Shown: positions 8,853 through 18,434, counted from the first letter of the stretch. The stretch: DNA of 64,000 nt from Ensifer adhaerens (GCF_002940685.1 NZ_PNFP01000008.1:248001-312000), one strand, 5' to 3'. Notes: generated by a model from the sequence alone, not told the origin. Numbers and translations: made by a program.

Positions 8853-10370
8853 CTAGGCGGCTGCGTTGGCCGCGCCTCGCATGTATTCCTCCAGCGCCGC
8901 CGCCTCGCCGGGCGTCAGCTTCAGTCCCAGTTTCGTACGGCGCCACAGCACGTCCTCGGCGTGCCGTGCCCATTCCTGCGTGATCAGCCACTTGACCTCG
9001 GCCTCGTAGAGATCGGCGCCGAAATGGTGGCCGAGACCGGCCTCGTTTGACGCCGAACCCAGAAGCGCTGCGGCGCGCGTGCCGTAAAGCCGCACCAGGC
9101 GACGGGCATGCTGGGGCGCAAGGAAGGGATACTGCTTATGCAGTCGTGCCACTTCGTCGGCATAGCCCTGGGCCGGAAAATCGCCGCCCGGTAGCCTGGA
9201 GCCGGCAGTCCATTTCGAACCTTTCACGCCGATCGCTTCGCCGATCTTTTCAAGCGCGGATTCGCCGAGGCGGCGGTAGGTCGTGAGCTTGCCGCCAAAG
9301 ACATTGAGCAGCGGGGCCGAACCCGTGTCGCCTTCGATGCGCAGCACGTAGTCGCGCGTTGCTTCCTGCGCCTTGCTGGCGCCGTCGTCATAGAGCGGAC
9401 GCACGGCCGAATAGGTCCAGACGATGTCGCCCTTCGTCACCGGCTCGAGGAAATATTCGCTCGCCGCCTTGCAGAGATAGTCGACCTCGGCATCGCTGAT
9501 GCGCACATCGGCGGGATTGCCCTTGTAGTCGCGATCGGTGGTACCGATCAGCGTGAAGTCTTCCTCGTAAGGGATGGCGAACATGATGCGGCCATCCGGA
9601 TTCTGGAAGAAATAGGCGCGCGGGTCATCGAACTTCTTCTTCACGACGATATGGCTGCCCTGCACGAGGCGGACATTGTGCACGTCGTTCTTGCCGAGCG
9701 CACCGGAGAGCACGGCATCGACCCAGGGGCCTGCGGCATTGATGAGCATGCGGGCCTTGAGCGTCTTGCGCTCGCCGTTTTCCTGGTTTTCGGTCTCGAT
9801 GATCCAGAGGGCGCCGTCGCGGCGTGCCGAGACGACGCGGGTGCGGGCCATGATGACGGCGCCGCGATCGGCGGCATCGCGGGCATTGAGCACGACCAGG
9901 CGGGCATCGTTAACCCAGCCGTCGGAATATTCGAAGGCCTTGTTGAACAGGCGCTTCAGCGGCTTGCCGGCGGGGTCGCGGTTCATGTCCAGCGTCGCCG
10001 TGGCCGGCAGCAGTTTGCGGCCGCCGATGTGATCATAAAGGAAAAGACCGAGGCGAATGAGCCAGGCCGGGCGCAGGCCACCCTTGTGATAGGGCAGCAC
10101 AAAGCGCATCGGCCAGATGACGTGCGGCGCCATCGCCCAGAGCACTTCGCGCTCCATCAGCGCCTCGCGCACGAGGCGGAACTCGTAATGCTCGAGATAA
10201 CGCAGGCCGCCATGGATGAGCTTGGTGGAGCCGGAGGACGTGCCGGAGGCGAAATCGTTCATTTCGGCCAGGGCGACCGAGTACCCACGGCCGACCGCGT
10301 CGCGCGCGATGCCGCATCCGTTGATGCCGCCGCCGATGACGAAGACGTCGTAGATTGCCTGCTCTGACAC
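8853..10370 (-). CDS. glpD: FAD-dependent glycerol-3-phosphate dehydrogenase
   Basis: 505 residues. I place the start at the GTG complementary to 10368-10370, which is preceded by GGAGGGG at good spacing; an upstream in-frame ATG at 10403 has no ribosome site. The N-terminus is an FAD-binding Rossmann segment (DVFVIGGGINGCGIARDA). GTSSGSTKLIHGGLRYLE follows, and the C-terminal DAO_C-type domain ends in REA-rich helices. The enzyme oxidises sn-glycerol-3-phosphate to dihydroxyacetone phosphate at the inner face of the membrane, passing electrons to quinone. It lies between glpR and the importer genes. No glycerol kinase gene is present in the window. Confidence 0.95.
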   Translation of the reverse strand: MSEQAIYDVFVIGGGINGCGIARDAVGRGYSVALAEMNDFASGTSSGSTKLIHGGLRYLEHYEFRLVREALMEREVLWAMAPHVIWPMRFVLPYHKGGLRPAWLIRLGLFLYDHIGGRKLLPATATLDMNRDPAGKPLKRLFNKAFEYSDGWVNDARLVVLNARDAADRGAVIMARTRVVSARRDGALWIIETENQENGERKTLKARMLINAAGPWVDAVLSGALGKNDVHNVRLVQGSHIVVKKKFDDPRAYFFQNPDGRIMFAIPYEEDFTLIGTTDRDYKGNPADVRISDAEVDYLCKAASEYFLEPVTKGDIVWTYSAVRPLYDDGASKAQEATRDYVLRIEGDTGSAPLLNVFGGKLTTYRRLGESALEKIGEAIGVKGSKWTAGSRLPGGDFPAQGYADEVARLHKQYPFLAPQHARRLVRLYGTRAAALLGSASNEAGLGHHFGADLYEAEVKWLITQEWARHAEDVLWRRTKLGLKLTPGEAAALEEYMRGAANAAA

Positions 10371-10413
10371 TGCTGTTTCCCCTCCACATTTCGCGATGCA
10401 CAAATTGATGCAT

Positions 10414-10464
10414 CAGCGAAAGTGAAATCAGTTAAAACGAAAACATATCGAATGTCAAACGAAT
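10414..10464. promoter_or_regulatory. glpD promoter region with phased GlpR-type half-sites
   Basis: Upstream of glpD the tetranucleotide CGAA occurs at 10417, 10438, 10449 and 10460, giving spacings of 21, 11 and 11 bp. The copy at 10434-10442 (AAAACGAAA) is identical to the right arm of the inverted repeat in front of glpR; those at 10445 and 10456 (ATATCGAAT, CAAACGAAT) are weaker. Helically phased direct repeats are typical of DeoR/GlpR operators. Confidence 0.6.
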
Positions 10465-10501
10465 GCTCCCCGAATCTTTAGGGGTGGCTAAATCTCCCGT
10501 T

Positions 10502-11266
10502 TCAGGCGTCGGTTTCGATCAGCCGAACATCCTGTTCGGCACAGATTTTCCTGACGTTTTCGAGCGTGCAGCGATCGGTGATGAAGGTCTGAACCTGCGA
10601 GATATGGCCGATGCGAACAGGCGCGGTTCTTTCGAACTTGGTCGAGTCGGAAACCAGGATGACATGGCGCGCATTGGCGATGATCGCCTGGGCGACTTTC
10701 ACTTCGCGAAAGTCGAAATCGAGAAGAGCGCCGTCATGGTCGATCGCCGAGGCGCCGATGACGGCGAAATCGACCTTGAACTGCTTGATGAAGTCGACGG
10801 CGGCCTCACCGACGATGCCGCCATCCGAGCCGCGCACGACGCCGCCGGTTATCACCACCTCGATCGACGGGAAGACGCGTAAGCGGTTGGCGACGTTGAT
10901 GTTGTTGGTGATGACCATCAGTTCCTTGTGGTCGAGCAGGGCCTCGCCCACCGCTTCGGTGGTGGTACCGATATTGATGAACAGCGAGGCGTTGTCGGGG
11001 ATGAGCTCGGCAGCCGCCTTGCCGATTGCCTGTTTCTCCGGTGCTGCGATCTGCCGGCGGGCGTCGTATTTGACGTTTTCCTTGCCGCTCGGAAAGATCG
11101 CGCCGCCGTGAATGCGGTTCAAAACCTTGGCGTCGCAGAGATCGTTCAGGTCCTTTCGGATGGTCTGCGGAGTGACGGAAAAGCGCTGCGCCAGTTCCTC
11201 GACGAGCACGCGGCCTTCGATTTTTGCCAGCTCCAGGATCTCCGCCTGCCGACCCGTCAGATACAT
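10502..11266 (-). CDS. glpR: DeoR-family repressor of glycerol genes
   Basis: 254 residues from the ATG complementary to 11264-11266, preceded by GGGGAGGATGAA; longer starts lack a ribosome site. The N-terminal DeoR helix-turn-helix is clear (TGRQAEILELAKIEGRVLVEELA, then SVTPQTIRKDLNDL, then NRIHGGA). A DeoRC sugar-phosphate sensor domain follows (INIGTTTEAVGEALL; ITGGVVRGSDGGIVG; ASAIDHDGALLDFD). Members of the GlpR branch are released from DNA by glycerol-3-phosphate. Position immediately upstream of glpD supports that role. An inverted repeat lies just upstream of its start. Confidence 0.9.
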   Translation of the reverse strand: MYLTGRQAEILELAKIEGRVLVEELAQRFSVTPQTIRKDLNDLCDAKVLNRIHGGAIFPSGKENVKYDARRQIAAPEKQAIGKAAAELIPDNASLFINIGTTTEAVGEALLDHKELMVITNNINVANRLRVFPSIEVVITGGVVRGSDGGIVGEAAVDFIKQFKVDFAVIGASAIDHDGALLDFDFREVKVAQAIIANARHVILVSDSTKFERTAPVRIGHISQVQTFITDRCTLENVRKICAEQDVRLIETDA

Positions 11267-11280
11267 TTCATCCTCCCCAT

Positions 11281-11313
11281 TTTCGTTTTGGTTCATAATA
11301 TGCAAAAACGAAA
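11281..11313. promoter_or_regulatory. inverted-repeat operator upstream of glpR
   Basis: Perfect 9-bp inverted repeat TTTCGTTTT (11281-11289) / AAAACGAAA (11305-11313), with a 15-bp spacer, 15 bp ahead of the glpR start. It probably mediates autoregulation and may also affect the divergent SDR gene starting at 11439. Confidence 0.65.
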
Positions 11314-11438
11314 GCCGTGCAATTTCAGAATCGGCGTTTGTGACGAAATCGCTTTCGCAACGAGGCCAGGGTATCGGCGCGCGTTGCATTCGTTTCGCCG
11401 ATGGGCGAACCTGCGTTCAGAATGAAGAGGGAAAAGAC

Positions 11439-12206
11439 ATGTTTCATCCGGCCTTGTTCAAGGGCATGACCGTTGTGGTCACCGGTGCCGGCCGCGGCAT
11501 CGGGCTGGAGGTCGCCCGGCAGTTTCTGGATTGCGGTGCGCATGTGCTCGTCCATGCCGGCCGATCGATCGGCGATTTGCCCGATTTTCTCGAATCTGCG
11601 GCGACGGAAGGCCGGGCGCATGTGGTGACGGCAGACTTTCTCGCACCCGGCGGCGTCGAGGGGCTGGCCGAGGTGATCAGGGGCCAGTTCGATGCCATCG
11701 ATATCCTCATCAACAATGCCGGCACGATGGTCGGTCGCTTCCCCGCGGCGGAATTGACCGATGAACAATATCAGACCGTCGTGCAGCTCAATCAGACCGC
11801 GGTCGTCGAAATGACGCGCGCGATGCTGCCGCTGCTGCGCAAGGGTACGCATCCAGCGATCGTCAACACGGTCTCGATCTCGGCTGTTACCGGCGGCAGC
11901 GCCGGATCGTCGATCTACTCGGCGACCAAGGCCTTCGTCGCCACCTATTCCAAGGCTTTGGCGCGCGAGCTTGCGCCGGATGGTATCCGCGTCAACTGCG
12001 TTTCGCCGGGCACCATTACCACCGAGTTCCATGAACGCTACTCGTCCCCGGAAAAACTGGAGGCGACCCGCAAGACCATTCCGCTCGGGCGGCTGGGAAC
12101 AGCGGAAGATTGCGCGCCCGCCTATCTCTTCCTCGCTTCGCATGCGCTGTCGGGCTACATCACTGGCCAGGTGCTGGAGGTGAACGGCGGGCAGCTGATC
12201 GCTTGA
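11439..12206 (+). CDS. SDR-family NAD(P)-dependent oxidoreductase
   Basis: 255 residues from ATG 11439, behind the purine-rich AGAGGGAAAAGAC. Classical short-chain dehydrogenase: cofactor motif TGAGRGIG (about residues 12-19), NNAG (about 88-91), and catalytic tetrad with YSATKAF. The C-terminus GYITGQVLEVNGGQL is the standard end of the family. Substrate cannot be read. It is divergent from glpR and shares its upstream region, so control by GlpR is possible, but there is no other sign that it acts on glycerol. Confidence 0.85.
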   Translation: MFHPALFKGMTVVVTGAGRGIGLEVARQFLDCGAHVLVHAGRSIGDLPDFLESAATEGRAHVVTADFLAPGGVEGLAEVIRGQFDAIDILINNAGTMVGRFPAAELTDEQYQTVVQLNQTAVVEMTRAMLPLLRKGTHPAIVNTVSISAVTGGSAGSSIYSATKAFVATYSKALARELAPDGIRVNCVSPGTITTEFHERYSSPEKLEATRKTIPLGRLGTAEDCAPAYLFLASHALSGYITGQVLEVNGGQLIA

Positions 12207-12226
12207 GCGGTAGATGAAGTCGGCTG

Positions 12227-12415
12227 CCCCTCATCCGCCTGCCGGCACCTTCTCCCCGCCTGCGGGGAGAAGGAAGGCTGCAGCGCCCGCTCGCGTCCCC
12301 ACTCCATTCGGGGCCTGCGTCATGAAGGGGCGACCTCGCGAAGCGCCACGTCCCCTCGCCCCGCAAGCGGGGAGAGGGTTAGTCCTCGGGTTAAACCCGA
12401 GGAGAGGGGCAGAGC
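12227..12415. repeat. RIME-like mosaic intergenic element, copy 1
   Basis: The block begins with a segment whose reverse complement recurs at 41921-41949 (CCTCATCCGCCTGCCGGCAC in this orientation). It continues with palindromes built on CTCCCCGC / GCGGGGAG (around 12250-12270 and 12355-12376) and ends with CCTCGGGTT / AACCCGAGG (12382-12401). This is the non-coding mosaic repeat common between rhizobial genes. It separates the SDR gene from the LysR gene. Confidence 0.75.
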
Positions 12416-12436
12416 CACAATAGCTGAAGGCCGGAC

Positions 12437-13333
12437 ATGATCGACAAGCTGGAAATGTTCCTCGTTCTTGCACGTGAACGGCACTTCGGCCGGGCCGCGG
12501 AGGAGTGCGGGGTGACGCAGCCGACGCTGTCGGCGGCCATCCGCCAGCTCGAGGACCAGCTCGGCGTCATGCTCGTCAGCCGGGGGTCGCGCTTCCAGGG
12601 GTTGACGCCCGAGGGCCAGCGCGTGCTCGAATGGGCGCGCCGCATCGTCGGCGATGCCCGCACCATGCGCGAGGAGATGCGGGCGGCGCGCAAGGGGCTT
12701 TCCGGCCATATCCGGCTGGCGGCGGTGCCGACGACGCTCGCGATGGTGCCGATGCTGACGGCGCCGTTCCAGGAAAAGCATCCTGACGTTACCTTTTCCG
12801 TGCTCTCAACCACATCGGTGCAAATCCTGGCGCTGCTCGAAAATCTCGAGATCGATGCGGGCCTCACCTATCTGGAGAACGAGCCGCTCGGCCGGGTGAC
12901 CAGCGTACCGCTCCAGGTCGAGCGCTATCACCTCGTCACCGCCGCCGGAACGCCGCTTTCGGAGCGGGAAAGCGTGACCTGGAAAGAGGTTAGCGACGTT
13001 CGGCTTTGTCTATTGACGGCCGATATGCAGAACCGCCGCATCGTCAACCAGCATTTTTCGGAAGCCGGAGTCGTCGCCAAGCCGACGCTCGAATCGAATT
13101 CGATGATCGTGCTTTTTTCGCATGTGCGCACCGGCCGCTGGGCCAGCATCATGCCATTCAACGTCGCGAAATCATTCGGCTTTCATGAAGATATCCGGAT
13201 GATCCCGATCGTCGATCCGGATGCCCGCCACACGGTTGGTCTGGTCGCGACGCATCGTGAGCCGTTTACGCCGCTGGTCTCGGCTCTCTTGCACGAGGCA
13301 CGCATTCTCGGCGAGCGAAATCAGGCTCAATAG
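12437..13333 (+). CDS. LysR-family regulator upstream of the formate dehydrogenase operon
   Basis: 298 residues. N-terminal helix-turn-helix (MIDKLEMFLVLARERHFGRAA, then VTQPTLSAAIRQLEDQLGV) and a LysR effector-binding domain (from about residue 90, GHIRLAAVPTTLAMVPML). It lies 177 bp upstream of fdsG on the same strand. LysR genes are regularly found beside fds operons in Alphaproteobacteria and Betaproteobacteria, so it is the likely regulator of formate oxidation. That role is inferred from position. Confidence 0.88.
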   Translation: MIDKLEMFLVLARERHFGRAAEECGVTQPTLSAAIRQLEDQLGVMLVSRGSRFQGLTPEGQRVLEWARRIVGDARTMREEMRAARKGLSGHIRLAAVPTTLAMVPMLTAPFQEKHPDVTFSVLSTTSVQILALLENLEIDAGLTYLENEPLGRVTSVPLQVERYHLVTAAGTPLSERESVTWKEVSDVRLCLLTADMQNRRIVNQHFSEAGVVAKPTLESNSMIVLFSHVRTGRWASIMPFNVAKSFGFHEDIRMIPIVDPDARHTVGLVATHREPFTPLVSALLHEARILGERNQAQ

Positions 13334-13510
13334 ATTTTTTCTATCGACCGACGGAACAGCCTTATTGACCCTCAGGGCCATAAGCGCGAAGCTTTTTTGA
13401 TCATGGCCGGAGACCGCCGAGGAACGGCCTCCGTCAGGAAATATAGTCGGCTGGATCGGTCGCCCGTTTCGGGCCTTGCCCATCCAGTCTACGAGCCGGG
13501 AGGGCTCCTG
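13334..13510. promoter_or_regulatory. fds operon leader and promoter region
   Basis: 177 bp without a convincing gene. An open frame continues in from 13397 but has no ribosome site and no family resemblance before codon 39. The region holds AT-rich stretches around 13334-13345 and 13392-13400 that could serve as promoter. I see no clean LysR inverted repeat. Confidence 0.35.
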
Positions 13511-13990
13511 TTGAACATCCATCAGCCGCGCACCGATATCGCGGAAACCACGCTGGCCATTGTCGAGGAGCTCAAAGCGCTCGAAGGGCCCCTGCTGCCG
13601 ATCCTGCACGAACTTCAGCAAGAGTTCGGCTATGTGCCGCAGGACTGTCTTCCCGTCATTGCGCGTGAACTCAATCTGTCGCGCGCCGAAGTCTACGGGG
13701 TGATGACGTTCTACCATGACTTCCGCGAGCACCCGGCCGGGCGTCATGTGCTGAAGCTCTGTCGGGCCGAAGCCTGCCAGTCGATGGGCGGCGATCAGCT
13801 CGCCGAGCGCGCCAAGCGGCTGCTCGGCATCGATTTCCATCAGACGACGCCGGATGGGGCTGTGACGCTGGAGCCGGTCTACTGTCTCGGGCTCTGTTCC
13901 TGCGCACCCTCCGCGATGCTCGACGGAGAGGTGCATGCTAGGCTCGATGCCACTGACCTCGAAGCACTCGTTCAGGAGGCGCGGCGATGA
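13511..13990 (+). CDS. fdsG: NAD-dependent formate dehydrogenase, gamma subunit
   Basis: 159 residues from the TTG at 13511, preceded by GGGAGGG; the longer in-frame starts add an unrelated N-terminus. It is homologous to NuoE/Nqo2, with a thioredoxin-like fold carrying one 2Fe-2S cluster. The four ligands are visible as CRAEACQS and CLGLCSC, near residues 93-98 and 134-138. It passes electrons in the cytoplasmic FdsGBA complex. The stop overlaps the fdsB start (ATGA at 13987). Confidence 0.92.
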   Translation: MNIHQPRTDIAETTLAIVEELKALEGPLLPILHELQQEFGYVPQDCLPVIARELNLSRAEVYGVMTFYHDFREHPAGRHVLKLCRAEACQSMGGDQLAERAKRLLGIDFHQTTPDGAVTLEPVYCLGLCSCAPSAMLDGEVHARLDATDLEALVQEARR

Positions 13991-15543
13991 CGGTGAAGAT
14001 CTATATCCCACGTGATGCGGCGGCGATTGCGCTCGGTGCCGAGAAGGTTGCCAAGGCGATGGCCGAGGCGATCGGCGCGCGCGGCCTCGACGCCACGATC
14101 GTGCGCAACGGCTCGCGCGGCATGCACTGGCTGGAGCCGCTGGTCGAGGTGGAAACGGCTGATGGCCGTATCGCCTATGGCCCGGTCAGGGCCAGGGACG
14201 TCACCTCGCTGCTCGACGCCGGCCTGCTCGAGGGCGGCGATCACGCCCTCTGTCTCGGCAAGACCGAGGAGATCCCCTTCCTCAAGCAGCAGACGCGGCT
14301 GACCTTCGCGCGTTGCGGCATCATCGATCCGCTGTCGCTCGACGACTACCAGGCCCATGGCGGGCTAACCGGGCTGCGCAACGCCATCGCCATGGCGCCG
14401 GAGGCGATCGTCGCCCAGGTGACCGAGAGCGGGCTTCGCGGTCGCGGCGGCGCGGGCTTCCCGACCGGTATCAAATGGAAGACGGTGCTCGAGGCGGCGG
14501 GCGCGCGCAAGTACATCGTCTGCAACGCCGACGAGGGCGACAGCGGCACTTTCGCCGACCGGATGATCATGGAGGGTGACCCCTTCGTGCTGATCGAGGG
14601 CATGGCGATCGCGGGCATCGCGACCGGCGCCACCAAGGGCTTCATCTATACCCGCTCCGAATATCCGCATGCGATCGCGGCGATGGCCGAGGCAATCGAG
14701 ATCGCGCGCAAGGCCGGCGTGCTCGGGCCTTCGGTGCTCGGCTCCGGCCGCGCCTTCGACATGGAGGTGCGCGAGGGCGCCGGCGCCTATGTCTGCGGCG
14801 AGGAAACGGCGCTTCTGAACAGCCTCGAAGGCAAGCGCGGCATCGTGCGTGCCAAGCCGCCGCTTCCGGCCCACAAGGGCCTCTTCGACTGTCCGACCGT
14901 GATCAACAACGTGATCTCGCTCGCCTCCGTCCCCATCATCATGGACAAGGGCGCTGCCTATTATCGCGACTTCGGCATGGGCCGGTCGCGCGGCACCATC
15001 CCGATCCAGATCGCCGGCAATATCAAGCATGCGGGCCTGTTCGAAACCGCCTTCGGTCTCGCGCTCGGCGAGATCATCGATCATATCGGCGGCGGTACGG
15101 CGAGTGGCCGGCCGGTCAAGGCCGTTCAGGTCGGCGGCCCGCTCGGCGCTTATTTTCCGCGGGCGCTGTTCGACACGCCGTTCGACTACGAAGCCTTTGC
15201 CGCGCGTGACGGTCTCATCGGCCATGCCGGCATCGTCGTTTTCGACGACACCGTCGACATGCTGCACCAGGCACGCTTTGCCATGGAGTTCTGCGCCGTC
15301 GAAAGCTGCGGCAAGTGCACGCCCTGCCGCATCGGTTCGACCCGCGGTGTCGAGGTCGCCGACAAGATCGCGGCGGGCATCGAGCCCGAGAAGAACCGCG
15401 AACTGCTCGCCGATCTCTGCAATACGATGAAGTTCGGTTCGCTCTGCGCCCTTGGCGGCTTTACGCCCTATCCGGTCATGAGCGCCATGACCCATTTCCC
15501 GGATGACTTTCAGCCGGCACCGCGCGTTGAAGCGGCGGAGTGA
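13987..15543 (+). CDS. fdsB: NAD-dependent formate dehydrogenase, beta subunit
   Basis: 518 residues, NuoF/Nqo1-like. After a ferredoxin-like N-terminal domain, the FMN-binding segment GLRGRGGAGFPTGIKWK (about residues 148-164) and the nucleotide loop GAGAYVCGEETALLNS are present. The 4Fe-4S motif ESCGKCTPCRIGS follows near residues 439-451. This is the diaphorase module that reduces NAD+. It overlaps fdsG by 4 bp and leads directly into fdsA, so the subunits are translationally coupled. Confidence 0.95.
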   Translation: MTVKIYIPRDAAAIALGAEKVAKAMAEAIGARGLDATIVRNGSRGMHWLEPLVEVETADGRIAYGPVRARDVTSLLDAGLLEGGDHALCLGKTEEIPFLKQQTRLTFARCGIIDPLSLDDYQAHGGLTGLRNAIAMAPEAIVAQVTESGLRGRGGAGFPTGIKWKTVLEAAGARKYIVCNADEGDSGTFADRMIMEGDPFVLIEGMAIAGIATGATKGFIYTRSEYPHAIAAMAEAIEIARKAGVLGPSVLGSGRAFDMEVREGAGAYVCGEETALLNSLEGKRGIVRAKPPLPAHKGLFDCPTVINNVISLASVPIIMDKGAAYYRDFGMGRSRGTIPIQIAGNIKHAGLFETAFGLALGEIIDHIGGGTASGRPVKAVQVGGPLGAYFPRALFDTPFDYEAFAARDGLIGHAGIVVFDDTVDMLHQARFAMEFCAVESCGKCTPCRIGSTRGVEVADKIAAGIEPEKNRELLADLCNTMKFGSLCALGGFTPYPVMSAMTHFPDDFQPAPRVEAAE

Positions 15544-15554
15544 GGAAGAAGACC

Positions 15555-18434
15555 ATGTCTCTCATTCATGAAATCGACTACGGCACTCCTGCTTCGAAGT
15601 CCGAAAAGCTGGTGACACTGACCATCGACGGGCGCGAGGTCACGGTGCCAGAGGGTACCTCGATCATGCGCGCGGCGATGGATGCCGGCATCGAGGTGCC
15701 GAAGCTCTGCGCCTCGGACATGATGGATGCTTTCGGCTCCTGCCGGCTCTGTCTGGTCGAGATCAAGGGACGCGCCGGCATGCCGGCCTCCTGCACGACG
15801 CCGGTTGCGGCCGGCATCGAGGTCTCGACCCAGACGCCGCGGCTGAAGGACGTGCGCCGTGGGGTGATGGAGCTCTATATTTCCGACCATCCGCTCGACT
15901 GCCTGACCTGCGCTGCCAATGGCGATTGCGAGCTGCAGGACATGGCCGGTGCCGTCGGCCTGCGCGACGTGCGCTACGGCTATGATGGCGACAACCACGT
16001 CACGGCGCGCAACAATGGCGGGATCAACGCCAAATGGATGCCGAAGGACGAGTCCAATCCTTACTTCACCTATGATCCGGCCAAATGCATCGTCTGCTCG
16101 CGTTGTGTGCGCGCCTGCGAAGAAGTGCAGGGCACCTTCGCGCTGACGATCGGCGGCCGTGGCTTCGACAGCCGCGTGTCGGCCGGCATGGCCGAAGACT
16201 TCATGTCGTCGGAATGCGTCTCCTGCGGCGCCTGCGTCCAGGCCTGCCCGACCGCGACGCTCATCGAAAAGTCGGTGATCGAGATCGGCCAGCCGGAACA
16301 TTCCGAAGTGACGACCTGCGCCTATTGCGGCGTCGGCTGCTCGTTCAAGGCCGAGATGCGCGGCGAGGAACTGGTGCGCATGGTGCCGTGGAAGGACGGC
16401 CAGGCCAACCGCGGTCATTCCTGCGTCAAGGGCCGGTTTGCCTATGGCTATTCCAACCACAAGGACCGCATCCTCAACCCGATGATCCGCGAGAAGATCT
16501 CCGATCCCTGGCGCGAAGTCACCTGGGAGGAGGCCTATGCGCACGTGGCCTCGGAATTCCGGCGGATCCAGTACCAGTATGGCCGCGATTCCGTCGGCGG
16601 CATCACCTCGTCGCGCTGCACCAATGAAGAGACCTATCTGGTGCAGAAGCTGGTGCGCGCCGGCTTCGGCAACAACAATGTCGACACCTGCGCCCGCGTC
16701 TGTCACTCGCCGACCGGCTACGGTCTCGGCCAGGCCTTCGGCACGTCGGCCGGTACGCAGAACTTCGACAGTGTCGAGTTCACCGACGTTGCCGTCATCA
16801 TCGGCGCCAACCCGACCGACGGCCATCCGGTCTTCGGGTCGCGACTGAAGAAGCGCTTGCGCGAAGGCGCCAAGCTGATCGTCATCGATCCGCGCCGCAC
16901 CGACATCGTGCGCTCTGCGCATGTGGAAGCCGCCTATCATCTGCCGCTCAAGCCCGGCACCAACGTTGCGATCCTGACGTCGATTGCGCATGTGATCGTC
17001 ACCGAAGGGCTCGCCAACGAGAAGTTTATCCGCGAGCGCTGCGACTGGTCGGAATACGAGGATTGGGCGGCCTTCGTCGCAGAGCCCTATCACAGCCCGG
17101 AGGCGACCGAAGCCTATACCGGCGTGCCCGCCGATCTCGTGCGCGGTGCGGCCCGGCTCTATGCCACCGGCGGCAACGGCGCGATCTATTACGGCCTCGG
17201 CGTCACCGAGCACAGCCAGGGCTCGACGACGGTCATGGCGATCGCCAACCTCGCCATGGTCACCGGCAATATAGGCCGGCCGGGCGTCGGCGTGAACCCG
17301 CTGCGCGGCCAGAACAATGTGCAGGGTTCCTGCGACATGGGCTCGTTCCCGCACGAGCTGCCGGGCTATCGCCACATCTCCGACGACGCGACCCGCGAGA
17401 CCTTCGAGAAGCTCTGGGGCGTGGCGATCTCCAACGAGCCGGGCCTGCGCATCCCCAACATGCTCGATGCCGCCGTCGACGGCACTTTCAAGGGCATCTA
17501 CATCCAGGGTGAAGACATCCTTCAGTCCGACCCGGACACCAAGCATGTGGCCGCCGGCCTTGCCGCGATGGAATGCGTCGTCGTGCACGACCTCTTCCTC
17601 AACGAGACCGCGAACTACGCGCATGTCTTCCTGCCGGGTTCGACCTTCCTTGAAAAGGACGGCACCTTCACCAACGCCGAGCGCCGCATCAACCGGGTGC
17701 GCAAGGTGATGACGCCGAAGAACGGCTATGCCGACTGGGAGGTCACGCAGAAGCTCGCCCAGGCCATGGGCCTCAACTGGAACTACCGCCACCCCTCCGA
17801 GATCATGGACGAGATCGCCGCGACGACACCGAGCTTCGCGCTCGTTTCCTACGACTATCTCGACAAGATGGGCTCGGTGCAGTGGCCCTGCAACGAGAAG
17901 CATCCCGAGGGTTCGCCGATCATGCATGTCGACGGCTTCGTGCGCGGCAAGGGCAAGTTCATCCGCACCGAATATGTGGCGACCGACGAACGCACCGGCC
18001 CGCGCTTCCCGCTGCTTCTCACCACCGGCCGCATCCTCAGCCAGTACAATGTCGGCGCCCAGACACGGCGCACGGACAACGTCGTCTGGCATGCGGAGGA
18101 CCGGCTGGAGATCCATCCACACGACGCCGAACAGCGCGGCATCCGCGACGGCGACTGGATCCGGCTTGCGAGCCGCGCCGGCGAGACGACCCTTCGTTCG
18201 CTGATCACCGATCGCGTGGCGCCCGGTGTCGTCTACACCACCTTCCACCACCCGACGACACAGGCGAACGTCATCACGACAGACTTTTCCGACTGGGCGA
18301 CCAACTGCCCGGAATACAAGGTGACCGCGGTACAGGTGATGCCGTCGAACGGTCCTTCGGACTGGCAGGTGGACTACGACGAACAGGCCCGCCAGTCGCG
18401 CCGGATTTCCGGCAAGCTGGAGGCGGCGGAGTGA
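15555..18434 (+). CDS. fdsA: NAD-dependent formate dehydrogenase, alpha (molybdenum) subunit
   Basis: 959 residues from ATG 15555, behind GAGGAAGAAGACC. The N-terminal part is NuoG-like: 2Fe-2S ligands C52, C63, C66, C80; the His-Cys cluster H112, C116, C119, C125; and two ferredoxin clusters C178/C181/C184/C188 and C221/C224/C227/C231. The molybdopterin part starts with a further 4Fe-4S site, C255/C258/C262/C290. The molybdenum ligand is C383, next to H384 (ARVCHSPTG), so this is the cysteine, not selenocysteine, form. Bis-MGD cofactor is expected. It oxidises formate to CO2 in the cytoplasm. Confidence 0.96.
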   Translation: MSLIHEIDYGTPASKSEKLVTLTIDGREVTVPEGTSIMRAAMDAGIEVPKLCASDMMDAFGSCRLCLVEIKGRAGMPASCTTPVAAGIEVSTQTPRLKDVRRGVMELYISDHPLDCLTCAANGDCELQDMAGAVGLRDVRYGYDGDNHVTARNNGGINAKWMPKDESNPYFTYDPAKCIVCSRCVRACEEVQGTFALTIGGRGFDSRVSAGMAEDFMSSECVSCGACVQACPTATLIEKSVIEIGQPEHSEVTTCAYCGVGCSFKAEMRGEELVRMVPWKDGQANRGHSCVKGRFAYGYSNHKDRILNPMIREKISDPWREVTWEEAYAHVASEFRRIQYQYGRDSVGGITSSRCTNEETYLVQKLVRAGFGNNNVDTCARVCHSPTGYGLGQAFGTSAGTQNFDSVEFTDVAVIIGANPTDGHPVFGSRLKKRLREGAKLIVIDPRRTDIVRSAHVEAAYHLPLKPGTNVAILTSIAHVIVTEGLANEKFIRERCDWSEYEDWAAFVAEPYHSPEATEAYTGVPADLVRGAARLYATGGNGAIYYGLGVTEHSQGSTTVMAIANLAMVTGNIGRPGVGVNPLRGQNNVQGSCDMGSFPHELPGYRHISDDATRETFEKLWGVAISNEPGLRIPNMLDAAVDGTFKGIYIQGEDILQSDPDTKHVAAGLAAMECVVVHDLFLNETANYAHVFLPGSTFLEKDGTFTNAERRINRVRKVMTPKNGYADWEVTQKLAQAMGLNWNYRHPSEIMDEIAATTPSFALVSYDYLDKMGSVQWPCNEKHPEGSPIMHVDGFVRGKGKFIRTEYVATDERTGPRFPLLLTTGRILSQYNVGAQTRRTDNVVWHAEDRLEIHPHDAEQRGIRDGDWIRLASRAGETTLRSLITDRVAPGVVYTTFHHPTTQANVITTDFSDWATNCPEYKVTAVQVMPSNGPSDWQVDYDEQARQSRRISGKLEAAE

